Below are positions 1 to 9,026 of a stretch of 64,000 nucleotides of DNA, in pieces. Location: the NCBI RefSeq assembly GCF_008312935.1, contig NZ_VSZO01000022.1:123542-187541 (forward strand), given 5' to 3'. The DNA comes from Roseiconus lacunae. Lineage in GTDB: Bacteria; Planctomycetota; Planctomycetia; Pirellulales; Pirellulaceae. Numbering within the stretch: the first letter of the stretch is position 1; the number at the start of each line of letters is the position of its first letter. Both the position numbers and the translations under genes were made by a program. A model generated the notes under the pieces. That model searched no databases. It was not told where the DNA came from and worked only from the letters and a program-made list of their open reading frames with translations.

Positions 1-2564
1 ATTCATCCGAACGCAGTCGCGAATCAAAGCCAACGACTCCGGTTGCGGCCCATCCGTTCGCGATGCCGAGCGACGTCAAGCTTCCGGGGGAAGAACACCA
101 CGGCAGCATGCTCGCCGAAGACGCGCCGGAGGTGCCTCCTGCGACGACCACGATGAATCCAGGTACGCCGGTTGCTGGCAGTAGCGCAGTCGCTTCGGAT
201 ACCGCTGAATCGCACCATGCGCCTGAGATTTCGCTGGTCTCGTCATCGTCTGCTCAAGCATCACCTCCTCAAACATCACGTTCTGCTGCGACGGTGCGTC
301 CTACACCGGCGACACGACCTCAGGCAGATTGGGGTTCATCGCTTCTGAGTGCCAAACCGACGATCAACCCGTTCTTTGTCGCCGAGGATTCGACGGATGG
401 TCACCCTGATCGTCCGACCGCCCCTACCGCCTCCGATGCTGCGCAAAGGTATCCGCGTCACCAAAGCGACGTATCCTCCGGCCCGGCGTCTTACCGATCG
501 AACGGCCAAATTTCGGCGGCTTCGATGATCACCAACCGAGTCAGTCAGCCAGCCCCGAAACCGGTCGGCCCGCAGCCAATCGTGATCAACAAGCGAATGC
601 CGGCTCAAACGGTCGGATCGTCCGCAAGCGACTCCGCTGGTGTCGTGAAGGCCATCGCCGAAATCTCCCCATCGACATCGAATCGCCCCGATGCCGCCCC
701 CCATGCGTTTGCGCTACCGCCGATGGAGCCTCAACTGGATCCCGAAGCCACCACCACCTCTCAGCCCAACACCGCACAACTGGTCGCCACCCGCAAGCAC
801 ACATCATCAAGAGACGAAACCGATGATTGGACGGACTTGCTTTTAACCGGGGCGGGCCAACACCATCGCAATGCCGCGTTGTGGGCGGAGGGCAAGGCAG
901 ACTTTCCGCCACTCAAACGCCCCCACCTTCGTTCAAGCCCGATGATTGAACAAGAAGAAATCGATCCATCGCGATCGACGGTCTCGGCCGAACACGCGCC
1001 CCCGGTAGCCCCCGTGGAAATCGAGTCGGTTCCACCCGGAAAAACACCGTCGCCGCGATTGGATTCCGATGCTCGCGTTGCTGCCGGAGCCGTTAAAGAC
1101 ATTGCCGAATCAGTTCCTGCGATATTGCCTCCGGCTGCGTCGACGGTACCAGAACCGATGCAACCGGAGTATTCGCAACCTGCCTCGCCACGCTCCACCG
1201 AAGCGGAAATCTCGTTGGTTCCCGTGAATGCCAGTGACACCCCGTCAGACGTGACGCTGAATGTAAACGAAGTTGATGTTCGCGTTGTTTTGGAAATGTT
1301 GGCGAAAGGCTATGGCTTAAACCTTTTGATTGCCCCGGGCGTTGACGGCACCGTTACCGCGAACGTTTCGGGATTGTCGCCCGAGAAAACACTTCAAGGA
1401 TTGGTGCGGATGTGTGGACTGGCGATGCAGCGTGACGGCGACTTGATCCTTATTTATCCCAAAGAGAACTTGCCGCTGGACGCTCGCCAGGTGCGCGTTT
1501 TCCGTCTCGACTTCGCCCGATCGGGAACGGTCGATCCGACCGTCCAGACGCTGCTCTCGCCCGTCGGGACTGCCTACGCATCGAAAGTTGACGAAACCGA
1601 CAATCGGCAAGGATGCGAAGCGATGGTCGTTATTGATGTGCCAGAGGTAATCGACCAAGTCGAGCGGTATTTGATCGAAGCCGATCAGGCACCACGACAA
1701 GTCCTGATCGAGGCCCGTGTGTTAGAAATCGAACTGACCGATGGGATGCGACACGGGGTCAACCTTCGTCATTTCAACGGCGGTGCGCACCACGGCACGT
1801 TCCGGACATCGGACAACGGTGCGATGTCGGCGAATCCATTTTTCTTTACCGATGTGAACGGCCAAGACTTGTCGACTTGGTTGGCGTTGATGCAGCAAAC
1901 CGCGGATGCCAAAACATTGGCAACACCACAGGTGATGGCGGTCAATGGTCAAACGGCCAAGATTCAGGTCGGGCAGCAACTCGGCTATTCGGTCGCCACC
2001 GTGACCGAAACATCAACGATCCAAGACGTGCGATACTTAGAAACAGGCATCGTACTGCAAGTCACGCCGACCATCAGTCGCGATGACCGGGTGTTGCTAC
2101 AGGTCAAACCCAAGGTCAGCAGTGGTGAAATCAATCCCGAGACACGCTTGCCCGAAGAAACCACGCGTGAAATCGAAACCTCAGTGATGCTGAATAATCA
2201 TCAAGGAATGATTATCGGCGGACTGATCCAAGAACAAGATCGTGTCGCGATTCGAAAAACCCCGATCCTCGGTGACGTCAAACATATTGGACCGTTGTTC
2301 CAACGCCGCGAGTCCCGCCGATCACGTAGCGAAATCATCGTGGCATTGATTCCTCACATCATCGAACCAGGACAAGCCGAACACTGTGAGTTCCCCTTCG
2401 ATGCCAACCGTGTCGACGATTGGGAGCAAGCCGGCACGCCGCTCTTCAACGGCCCGCTGAATCGTAATTGTCGCCCTTGGGAAGCCAAGTTACCCGACGC
2501 GGCTTCGCAAGGTGCGGCAGCCAAGGCGATCGAGCGAATGCGAAACGCTGATCCGTATCGTTAA
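1..2564 (+). CDS. Secretin-family outer-membrane channel protein, 5' end outside window
   Basis: The reading frame is open from base 3, so the start lies upstream; about 853 codons are visible. The first ~400 residues are low-complexity, rich in Pro, Ser, Thr and Ala, and probably disordered. From about base 1250 comes a secretin N-domain (VNEVDVRVVLEMLAKGYGLN), then N1/N3-like segments, and from about 1690 to 2370 the secretin pore domain, with VLIEARVLEIEL, a T-P-Q-V turn after LMQQTADAKTLA, the ETGIVLQVTPTI strand and the closing GGLIQE and P-I-L-G-D segments. Secretins form the outer-membrane ring of type II/III secretion and type IV or Tad pili. I cannot assign the subtype: no pilus or secretion ATPase is visible beside it. 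The TadE/TadG-like genes 4 kb away are a possible functional link (inference). Confidence 0.85.
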   Translation, partial: SSERSRESKPTTPVAAHPFAMPSDVKLPGEEHHGSMLAEDAPEVPPATTTMNPGTPVAGSSAVASDTAESHHAPEISLVSSSSAQASPPQTSRSAATVRPTPATRPQADWGSSLLSAKPTINPFFVAEDSTDGHPDRPTAPTASDAAQRYPRHQSDVSSGPASYRSNGQISAASMITNRVSQPAPKPVGPQPIVINKRMPAQTVGSSASDSAGVVKAIAEISPSTSNRPDAAPHAFALPPMEPQLDPEATTTSQPNTAQLVATRKHTSSRDETDDWTDLLLTGAGQHHRNAALWAEGKADFPPLKRPHLRSSPMIEQEEIDPSRSTVSAEHAPPVAPVEIESVPPGKTPSPRLDSDARVAAGAVKDIAESVPAILPPAASTVPEPMQPEYSQPASPRSTEAEISLVPVNASDTPSDVTLNVNEVDVRVVLEMLAKGYGLNLLIAPGVDGTVTANVSGLSPEKTLQGLVRMCGLAMQRDGDLILIYPKENLPLDARQVRVFRLDFARSGTVDPTVQTLLSPVGTAYASKVDETDNRQGCEAMVVIDVPEVIDQVERYLIEADQAPRQVLIEARVLEIELTDGMRHGVNLRHFNGGAHHGTFRTSDNGAMSANPFFFTDVNGQDLSTWLALMQQTADAKTLATPQVMAVNGQTAKIQVGQQLGYSVATVTETSTIQDVRYLETGIVLQVTPTISRDDRVLLQVKPKVSSGEINPETRLPEETTREIETSVMLNNHQGMIIGGLIQEQDRVAIRKTPILGDVKHIGPLFQRRESRRSRSEIIVALIPHIIEPGQAEHCEFPFDANRVDDWEQAGTPLFNGPLNRNCRPWEAKLPDAASQGAAAKAIERMRNADPYR

Positions 2565-2953
2565 CGAGCGACCGGACGATCACCGTCATCCTGATGCGGC
2601 ATATTGTTTCGGGGCCTCTTGGATGTGCCCCAATTGGGGCAGAGTTAATCGAGGGCTAATTGCTCGCTTTGGCGGACCGCGTTAAACTCGCATGCGGCAG
2701 GGATCCGAGAAGTTTAGGGCGGCCGGATCGGCCAGGACTGCGTCGTCTCATGAATCCCATTCTCTCGGTGCCAGCGCCTAGCCAAGTGCTTCTTAACGAA
2801 ATTCTTCGAACGCCGTTGGCTTTCGGGGCTTTTCGATGGACGACACTGCCTCCATGCCGGTGAATTTCTGCATTTCGTCTCAAGACGCGGAATCTTCTCA
2901 CCGGGCCGATGCCTCACCCACCTTTGCCAGTTCAATCCAATTCGGACGACCTC
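2565..2953. other. Intergenic region between secretin and citrate synthase genes
   Basis: This stretch of about 390 bases has no convincing gene. It holds a perfect 14-base palindrome at 2627-2640 (GCCCC-AATT-GGGGC as a hairpin) that could end the secretin transcript, although no T-run follows. A promoter for the citrate synthase gene should lie in the right half, but I see no clear -35/-10 pair. Confidence 0.5.
2627..2640. terminator. Short perfect palindrome after the secretin gene
   Basis: GCCCCAATTGGGGC can fold as a 5-bp G/C stem with an AATT loop 63 bases after the secretin stop codon. There is no U-tract, so a transcription end is only a guess. It could equally be a protein-binding dyad. 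Confidence 0.25.
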
Positions 2954-4270
2954 ATGACCGCCAGCGATAAATTCCAAACTCAAGACGTCGGAACCGCTCG
3001 ATTGACGTATGGGGATCAGGAGATCGAGTTGCCGTTGCTCGAAGGTAGCGAAGGCGAACGCGCGATCGACATTTCGGCGCTGCGGAAAATGACCAGCTTG
3101 GTCACTTTGGATGAAGGCTTCGTCAACACCGGTAGCACTCGCAGTGCGATCACGTTTCTTGATGGCGAAAAAGGAATCCTGCGTTACCGCGGATACCCGA
3201 TCGAAGAACTGGCGGCACACTGTGATTTCATCGAAGTCGCATACCTGTTGATCCACGGTGAGCTTCCCGATTCCGAGCAAGCGGCCGCGTTCCGCAGCGG
3301 CATTCGGCATCACACGATGATCCACGAAGACATGCGGTCGTTTTACAACGGCTTCCCACGTGATGCTCACCCGATGGCAATTCTGTCGAGCGTCGTCGGT
3401 GCCCTGTCGACGTTCTATCAAGACTCCATGCAAGTCGATGACCCAGAACAAGTCGAGATCTCGATTTTTCGGTTGATCGCCAAACTGCCGACCATCGCGG
3501 CATACAGCTACAAAAAATCGATCGGCCAGCCGTTCATGTATCCGAACAATGATTTGGATTACTGCGAAAACTTCCTGCACATGATGTTCGCGACGCCCGC
3601 GCACGAACACATGATTGACCCGGACTTCGCCGAAGCCTTGAACTTGTTGCTGATCGTCCACGCCGATCACGAACAGAACTGCAGCACGTCGACCGTCCGC
3701 ATGGTCGGAAGTAGCAATGCGAATCTATTTGCGTCGATCTCCGCCGGAATCGGTGCCCTCTGGGGTCCGCTGCATGGCGGTGCCAACGAAGCCTGCGTGA
3801 GCATGCTGGAACAAATCGCCGCTGATGGCGGCAACGTGAAAAAGTATGTCGACATGGCCAAAGATAAAAACAACAGCTTCCGGCTGATGGGATTTGGTCA
3901 CCGTGTCTACAAGAACTTTGACCCACGGGCAAAAATCATTCGCGCCTGCTGCGACAAATTGCTTTCGAAGCTCAATATCGACGACCCCTTGTTTGACGTC
4001 GCGCAGGAGCTTCAGGAAGTCGCACTTAAAGACGAGTACTTCGTCGAACGCAAGCTCTATCCTAACGTCGACTTTTACTCCGGCGTGATCTATCGCGCGA
4101 TGGGAATCCCCGTGCAGATGTTTACGGTGCTGTTCGCGATCGGACGTTTACCCGGCTGGATCGCCCACTGGCGTGAATTGCACGCCAACCCCGGCAAGCG
4201 AATTTACCGCCCGCGTCAAATCTATACCGGCGACACCGAACGCAAAGTCGTTCCGATCGAACAACGCTAG
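2954..4270 (+). CDS. gltA: Citrate synthase
   Basis: 438 residues, the usual length for a bacterial hexameric (type II) citrate synthase, which condenses oxaloacetate and acetyl-CoA in the first step of the TCA cycle in the cytoplasm. Hallmarks are the N-terminal beta strands with ERAIDISALR and GILRYRGYPIEELA, the catalytic His region LWGPLHGGANEA, the second His in GFGHRVYKNFDPR, and the catalytic Asp in YPNVDFYSG. I chose the ATG at 2954. An in-frame ATG at 2909 would add 15 residues with no family counterpart that I recognise. The gene stands alone, with about 390 bases upstream and 75 before the next gene. Confidence 0.96.
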   Translation: MTASDKFQTQDVGTARLTYGDQEIELPLLEGSEGERAIDISALRKMTSLVTLDEGFVNTGSTRSAITFLDGEKGILRYRGYPIEELAAHCDFIEVAYLLIHGELPDSEQAAAFRSGIRHHTMIHEDMRSFYNGFPRDAHPMAILSSVVGALSTFYQDSMQVDDPEQVEISIFRLIAKLPTIAAYSYKKSIGQPFMYPNNDLDYCENFLHMMFATPAHEHMIDPDFAEALNLLLIVHADHEQNCSTSTVRMVGSSNANLFASISAGIGALWGPLHGGANEACVSMLEQIAADGGNVKKYVDMAKDKNNSFRLMGFGHRVYKNFDPRAKIIRACCDKLLSKLNIDDPLFDVAQELQEVALKDEYFVERKLYPNVDFYSGVIYRAMGIPVQMFTVLFAIGRLPGWIAHWRELHANPGKRIYRPRQIYTGDTERKVVPIEQR

Positions 4271-4345
4271 TGTTTTCCAGTCTTCACCCATGCGACGATT
4301 GCATGGAGTGAGGCGAATCATCACCGAGGATGTGCAGCAAGAGCC

Positions 4346-4915
4346 ATGACGGATCTCGACTTAACCACGTTGTTCGATCAGGGTCTCGCCTACGAGGCTT
4401 TCTTGGACCAATACGCCAACGCGTCGCAACGGGAACGCTGGGACAAAGTTCACGCCAACGTTTCGTTAGACGAATCGCAGCAAAGCCTGCTCGGCAGCTT
4501 TGTCCGCTCAATGAAAGTGTTCGTTTCGGCGGGAGCTTGGTGCGGGGACTGTATCAACCAATGCCCCATCTTCGACCATTTCGGCCAACGCTGTGATCGG
4601 ATCGAAGTTCGTTACTTTGATCGGGATGATCACCCCGACCTCGCCGATGCGATTCGGACCTGTGGCGGACGTCGCGTCCCCTCGGTTCTGTTTGTCAGCG
4701 AAGACAATCAGGTGTGTGGTCGCTATGGCGATCGAACGATCTCGACCTATCGTCATCTGGTCGCGACACAGCTGGGCCCCAGTTGCCCGACCGGCTTCGG
4801 TGACGTCAATCAGACCTTGCTGGACGATGTAACCGACGACTGGCTTCGTGAGTTCGAACGGATCCAGTGGATGCTTCGCTTGTCGCCCCGACTGCGTGAA
4901 AAGCACGGCGACTGA
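4346..4915 (+). CDS. Thioredoxin-fold protein with CGDC motif
   Basis: 189 residues, no signal peptide, so probably cytoplasmic. After a ~50-residue helical N-terminal extension there is a thioredoxin-like domain. The redox motif Cys66-Gly-Asp-Cys69 lies in the stretch SAGAWCGDCINQCPIF, with the beta strand VRYFDRDDHPDL and a cis-Pro loop RRVPSVLFVSED. The CGDC motif and extra upstream helices resemble the thioredoxin-like proteins found in several bacterial phyla rather than classical TrxA. A thiol-disulfide reductase role is likely but the partner is unknown. It lies 75 bases after citrate synthase and may share its transcript. Confidence 0.75.
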   Translation: MTDLDLTTLFDQGLAYEAFLDQYANASQRERWDKVHANVSLDESQQSLLGSFVRSMKVFVSAGAWCGDCINQCPIFDHFGQRCDRIEVRYFDRDDHPDLADAIRTCGGRRVPSVLFVSEDNQVCGRYGDRTISTYRHLVATQLGPSCPTGFGDVNQTLLDDVTDDWLREFERIQWMLRLSPRLREKHGD

Positions 4916-4957
4916 AGTCGACGCCCCACCGGCGAATCTCGCATTCTCTGATCACTT

Positions 4958-4994
4958 ATACTGCGGACCCTCCCTTTGTTTCCCTCCGCAGTAT
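4958..4994. promoter_or_regulatory. Perfect 10-bp inverted repeat just before the beta-helix gene
   Basis: ATACTGCGGA at 4958-4967 and TCCGCAGTAT at 4985-4994 are exact reverse complements around a 17-base pyrimidine-rich loop. The right arm ends 12 bases before the likely ATG at 5007, so in mRNA the hairpin would occupy the ribosome-binding region. It could be a terminator for the upstream gene, an operator or a translational control element. Confidence 0.45.
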
Positions 4995-5006
4995 TGATGA
5001 GTGACC

Positions 5007-6206
5007 ATGAAGATGTTTCCAACACTTCACATCCCGGCAGTTCTTTGGCTCTCATGCGTCGCCCCGCTTGCCATTCCGCAAGTTTTCGCCGCAGATTCAG
5101 CAGCCACCGCGGCCAGCGACGCTCCTCTTGAGGTCAACGCCGGTGACTTTCCGTCGTTGCAAGCAGCTTGCGACGCGATTCCTAAATCGGGCGGCGTCGT
5201 GCGGATTCCCCCGGGAACCTTCGAGATCACAGAGCCCATTCATGTTTCCACCGGCGATACACTGATCGTCGGATCGGGCACGTCAACGCAGATCGTCAAC
5301 AAGAACACTTCGGGACGACCGGCGATCTTGATCGAGCATCCGGACTTCGTCGGCAAATCGGTCCCCTCGAAAGCTCGACTGTGGCGGGTCACGGTGTCAG
5401 AGCTGCGCATCACCGGGAATGAGAAGAGCGGCGCGGGGATCGAAGCTCGCTATATCGAAGAGATTTGCATCAAATCCGTCTCCAGTAGCAAAAACGGTGG
5501 CGACGGCATTCGACTGGATTGGTGCTACGAAGACCCTCGCGTGATCAACAACTTGCTGACCTACAACAAGTCCAGCGGGCTAGAGATCAGCGGCTGCCAC
5601 GACATCATTGTTTCGGCGAATCAATTCGAAGAAAACCAAGACGGGGTTCGCTGCGTCGATTCATTTAATCTCACGATGAGTGGCAACAATTTGGATGACC
5701 ATCTCGGCGATGGCGTCGTCATTGAAAACACTTATGGATCGGTTGTCGCCAGCAATATGATCGAAGAATGCCAAGGATGGGGAATCGTTTTAGATCGCGA
5801 TTGCTATGGGATCACATTGTCCGCCAACGTCATCGCGCATGAATTCGCGGGCGGCATTGATCTACGTGATGCCCACGGATGCGCTGTTTCGGCAAACACG
5901 TTCACGATCGTCAAACAAATAGGAATAGCCGTCCGAAAACAATCGGGCGCGATCACCATCGGCGGCAACAACTTTAGCGACACTTGGATCGGGCGTGACG
6001 AAGATGGAACGGTTCAGCGCCGCCGTGCCCCCAAACCCACCAAAACAGAACCGAACCCCAACGAAGCCGCTGGCGTATTGCTCGAAGAATGCGAATCGGT
6101 AGTGATCACAGGCAACCTGTTTTCCGGCTTGGTCGGCGAACCGATCCGGCAAGTCGGCGAGTGCCGTCAGATCGTCGCCGATAACAACGTGACCAATACG
6201 TTGTAG
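5007..6206 (+). CDS. Exported right-handed parallel beta-helix protein
   Basis: 399 residues starting at ATG 5007; a GTG at 5001 would add two residues. A signal peptide (KMFPTLHIPAVLWLSC to VFAAD) is followed by the pectate-lyase-superfamily opening (DFPSLQAACDAIPKSGG, then IRIP-type and GTFEI segments) and then many ~22-residue coils with N-asparagine ladders, such as NNLLTYNKSSGLEISGC and SANQFEENQDGV. The fold is typical of NosD/PbH1 proteins and polysaccharide lyases or epimerases. No catalytic residues can be assigned from sequence alone. The final part has a basic, Pro-rich loop (RRRAPKPTKTEPNPNEA) between coils. The function is likely periplasmic or extracellular carbohydrate binding or processing (inference). 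Confidence 0.8.
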   Translation: MKMFPTLHIPAVLWLSCVAPLAIPQVFAADSAATAASDAPLEVNAGDFPSLQAACDAIPKSGGVVRIPPGTFEITEPIHVSTGDTLIVGSGTSTQIVNKNTSGRPAILIEHPDFVGKSVPSKARLWRVTVSELRITGNEKSGAGIEARYIEEICIKSVSSSKNGGDGIRLDWCYEDPRVINNLLTYNKSSGLEISGCHDIIVSANQFEENQDGVRCVDSFNLTMSGNNLDDHLGDGVVIENTYGSVVASNMIEECQGWGIVLDRDCYGITLSANVIAHEFAGGIDLRDAHGCAVSANTFTIVKQIGIAVRKQSGAITIGGNNFSDTWIGRDEDGTVQRRRAPKPTKTEPNPNEAAGVLLEECESVVITGNLFSGLVGEPIRQVGECRQIVADNNVTNTL

Positions 6207-6254
6207 CGAATAGTTGGACGATCGAAACACACCGGTGTTTGAAAACGGCACCTG

Positions 6255-6671
6255 CTAAGTGCCGGTGCTTTCGCGTCGCATCACTGTTTCGGCAGAAATA
6301 TCGACTCCATCAAAATTGAAGAACCCCGGGATGAAGCTCACCTCGGATATTGGGATTTCAATTTTGACAGAGATCTCTTCACCAGGCTGCGCGGTATCGA
6401 GATGGCTTGGGGTAATCGAAACGCTAGCTGTCGTTATGCCCATCACGCCTAGTTCCTCGTTGATCCGAGATTGAACGTCCGAACTGGAAGCCGTGGGGCG
6501 GATACCAATTCGCGCCCCCTCGCGTGAGGCCTGGACGATGGATTCTTTGATGATGCTGATTCGACTCATCTCTATCAGGCCGAAGGTAAACGTCAGCATC
6601 AGCGGAACGATCAATGCGAATTCAACCGCTGCCGCTCCCTGGCGACTCTTTTTACGTCGACGAATATTCAT
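6255..6671 (-). CDS. TadE-family pilus assembly / pseudopilin protein
   Basis: 138 residues with the TadE signature: a basic N-terminus (RRRKKSRQG), then AAAVEFALIVPLMLTFTFGL, which is the hydrophobic helix with the conserved Glu used by prepilin peptidase substrates, then a short beta-rich periplasmic domain. TadE-like proteins are minor pseudopilins of Tad (Flp) pili. It is the third gene of a minus-strand operon with the TadG-like gene (56 bases upstream) and the exported protein at 7945-8613. All three are therefore probably controlled by the riboswitch-like leader at 8665-8757. The core Tad ATPases and the Flp pilin are not in this window. Confidence 0.85.
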   Translation of the reverse strand: MNIRRRKKSRQGAAAVEFALIVPLMLTFTFGLIEMSRISIIKESIVQASREGARIGIRPTASSSDVQSRINEELGVMGITTASVSITPSHLDTAQPGEEISVKIEIPISEVSFIPGFFNFDGVDISAETVMRRESTGT

Positions 6672-6727
6672 AGCGAAACCAAGTTGTATTTTTATGCTGT
6701 TGTCGGGTTAGTACGAAAGCAATGTCA

Positions 6728-7897
6728 TCATTCCACCAGCATGACCGGAGTGAATAGATACTCGCTTTCGATAATTTCTTCCTCGATGATAGAGTGGTGA
6801 GCGACCGTGGGAGCCGGCTGTATCGTGACATGCTTTTTCTTCATTGGCCCGGTCAACTTCACTCCCAGAATACGGATGCCTTCGAACCGGACGATGGTGT
6901 ACATCGCATTGTTGCCGTTGCCGTGAACGGTCGTGAAGATGGGAATGATCCGAGGTTGGCCAATGATCTCTGCAAGCTGTGCCTTGATCCCAGCACTGAT
7001 GCCGGTGTCCCCATTTAGTTGCAGTTCATGATTGGAGTCGAAAGCCAACGGCTTGCCTAAATCGACAAGATCCTGCTGTGAAATCCCGTGCAGAATCTGA
7101 CGACGCAAATCACTGGTGCTATTGTTCGCGCTGCCAATATCGACCGTCCCGCGGTTTCCCGGCGATCCAGTTCCGGTCGGATAAAGAGAGCATTCAAAAT
7201 ACCCATCTGCGCCATTGGTCACTTGCCCGTTGCTATACCCAAGCTTGTCTTCAGTCTGCTTGGCGATCACTTTTTCCCATGTCTCGAGGTCTAAAGCGAT
7301 GGGCAAGATATTCAGTGTTTCGCCGGATTTTTTCGGACGATAGAAGCCACCGATCTTTTTGAACAATGCCGCAGTGGAGCGAGCTTCAAGCGACTGCTTG
7401 TGTCGCCCAGTGACGGCACCAAAGAAAAGTGAGATACCAGAACCGTCTGCCTCTCGTTGCCGAACGTGAACACGAACCGCGTTGTAGTCTGGATTCGATG
7501 TATCCAGAAGCCCCGTTTCCATGTCGTAGTAGCCCATTTCGATATCGGTCTGCTCGTTCACAGTAGGGACATTGGAAGCCACCGTGTTCTTGGCGGCGAA
7601 TAGAGATGCCATTTCCGAAACGCTTGACTGGGCTGCTGAAGGCGTTTGACCTTCGACTGCGGCATCAAACAGTTCCCACGCTCCCGACATTGCTGCTGAA
7701 TCAGCGGTGCGTTTGATCTCGGAACGTGACACACTGATGCGACCGAAATCGACGGCGACCGCACTCATGATCAGCAGACCAGCGAGTAAGAAAACGCCGA
7801 AGACGGCGGCCGCCCCTTTTCGTTGATGGGGTAGTCGGGTCGAGTAACGAAGGCTTTTACAGGCCGCGATTGCGGCAAGATTGGATGTATATCTCAC
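6728..7897 (-). CDS. TadG-like protein, Tad pilus-associated
   Basis: 389 residues with a GTG start. Residues ~25-75 match the TadE/TadG N-terminal pattern: RKGAAAVFGVFLLAGLLIMS followed by AVDFGRISVSRSEIKRTADS and AAMSGAWEL. That is a membrane helix followed by the 'aqAAADAAALAGA'-type segment. The rest is a large extracytoplasmic region with no domain I recognise, including a Gly-rich middle section (NGADGYFECSLYPTGTGSPG). TadG proteins are thought to tether or assemble Flp pili. Here it sits between TadE and a conserved exported protein, which suggests a small surface-structure operon. The distance from a full tad locus is unusual, but Planctomycetes often scatter TadE/G genes. Confidence 0.8.
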   Translation of the reverse strand: MRYTSNLAAIAACKSLRYSTRLPHQRKGAAAVFGVFLLAGLLIMSAVAVDFGRISVSRSEIKRTADSAAMSGAWELFDAAVEGQTPSAAQSSVSEMASLFAAKNTVASNVPTVNEQTDIEMGYYDMETGLLDTSNPDYNAVRVHVRQREADGSGISLFFGAVTGRHKQSLEARSTAALFKKIGGFYRPKKSGETLNILPIALDLETWEKVIAKQTEDKLGYSNGQVTNGADGYFECSLYPTGTGSPGNRGTVDIGSANNSTSDLRRQILHGISQQDLVDLGKPLAFDSNHELQLNGDTGISAGIKAQLAEIIGQPRIIPIFTTVHGNGNNAMYTIVRFEGIRILGVKLTGPMKKKHVTIQPAPTVAHHSIIEEEIIESEYLFTPVMLVE

Positions 7898-7944
7898 GGT
7901 TCTATTGGGGGTTGTTTGGCAGAGTTGATCGCTAAAGACGCAAG

Positions 7945-8613
7945 TTATTGATGAGCGAACTCATTGACTTGAATCACTTGCTGGCTTCCATCGGTACGGA
8001 TCAACCGAACCGTCTTAAGCCGAATGGATGCGACCCTGTTCGAACCGAAGCCGATATCAACCGCTGCCAAACTTTGCGCCGGTGAGTAATTTGCGAGATT
8101 GACCAGACCTTCGTCATTCATCTCTACCAAGTATTCGGGTCCACCAAACACACCCCACTGATAACCATAGCCATCCTTGACGGCGAACATTAGCTGGTTG
8201 TTGAACACAGCCATCGCACTGGTCCAACGCAATCGATCGTTGTCCCAAGAAAGCGTTTCGCTGATGCGGCTGCGTTCCTCGTCTCGAGGATGGTCTCCTG
8301 AAAACGCACCCACGCGGAAACCGCCGCTGGAGTAGCCCTCTTCGGCGGCGTAGTTCATCTGAAGCTGAAAGTACAGATCATCGCGTCCAGAGTCGGGATA
8401 CATAAAGAATGCGATCTGTGGGGAGTTAATCGCAACTTCAGGCTGATTGATCACCAACTCCCAATCTTCTTCGACGAGGAAGATTTTTGGTTCGGCGGCT
8501 ACCACCGCGGTGTTGGCAAAGACGACGAGGACGATACTTCCATACAGAAACGGGTACAGGAACACTCGACTGAGTGCGCACCGCGGATCGTCCCATGTGT
8601 TGACTGTTGACAT
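7945..8613 (-). CDS. Exported protein of unknown function, first gene of the Tad-like operon
   Basis: 222 residues. A basic N-terminus is followed by a hydrophobic segment (FLYPFLYGSIVLVVFANTAV) and a plausible signal peptidase site near VAAEPK. The mature part is beta-rich with many aromatic residues (LYFQLQMNYAAEE, FAVKDGYGYQWGVFGGPEY) and resembles a small beta-sandwich, possibly carbohydrate-binding. I do not recognise a family. It is the first gene behind the cyclic-di-GMP riboswitch-like element, with its start codon about 50 bases downstream of the aptamer, and 47 bases separate it from the TadG-like gene. A role on the cell surface, in adhesion or pilus function, is inferred from context only. 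Confidence 0.7.
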   Translation of the reverse strand: MSTVNTWDDPRCALSRVFLYPFLYGSIVLVVFANTAVVAAEPKIFLVEEDWELVINQPEVAINSPQIAFFMYPDSGRDDLYFQLQMNYAAEEGYSSGGFRVGAFSGDHPRDEERSRISETLSWDNDRLRWTSAMAVFNNQLMFAVKDGYGYQWGVFGGPEYLVEMNDEGLVNLANYSPAQSLAAVDIGFGSNRVASIRLKTVRLIRTDGSQQVIQVNEFAHQ

Positions 8614-8664
8614 GGTGGTTCCCTACTGGCTGAACGATAGAAAAGATTGCCAAGCCAACATTGA

Positions 8665-8757
8665 TCCCTTTCGGTGGTCTGGCGATCCGGCGAAGTTGAC
8701 AACAACCGGACCCATGACTTTGCGTCCCACGCTTACACGTGGTTTGCCGTTTCGAGG
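8665..8757 (-). promoter_or_regulatory. Class I cyclic-di-GMP riboswitch (GEMM-I) candidate
   Basis: On the minus strand the leader reads GGCAAACC (plus 8741-8748), then a 6-bp stem closed by a GUAA tetraloop (loop at 8733-8736), then GGGACGCAAAG (8718-8728). These are the invariant blocks of the GEMM-I aptamer. Downstream, GGATCGCCAGACCACC (8673-8688) corresponds to the GGUAGCCGGGUUACC-type receptor block of the second hairpin, with one inserted base. The aptamer ends about 50 bases before the ATG at 8613. It should therefore control the exported protein, TadG-like and TadE-like genes in response to cyclic-di-GMP. The expression platform is not obvious: I see no clear terminator, so control of translation start is more likely. 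Confidence 0.8.
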
Positions 8758-9026
8758 GTGAAATGGGAACCAAACGACTGACCTGGTATTTGGAAACCTA
8801 TGACAAATCCGGTCAATGCATGGCCAAACGACACTGATTTTCCCCAAGAAGAGGTGATCACTACGCCGGTCGTACCGGTTGTGACACCCAATTTTTGCAA
8901 AGCACTGCTTTCACCCCCCTGGCGTTCTGGACAACACAAAAGAATATGCAAGTGCGCGGCGACAACGTGCCAAACTGTTGACTATTTTCTACCGCTGACA
9001 GAACTGGCTAGCGATCGTATCTTTGA

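Noticed and set aside
8766..8960. A second cyclic-di-GMP riboswitch further upstream
   Set aside because: There is a GAAAGCAGTGCTTTGCAAA stretch on the minus strand, but the GEMM block order is absent.
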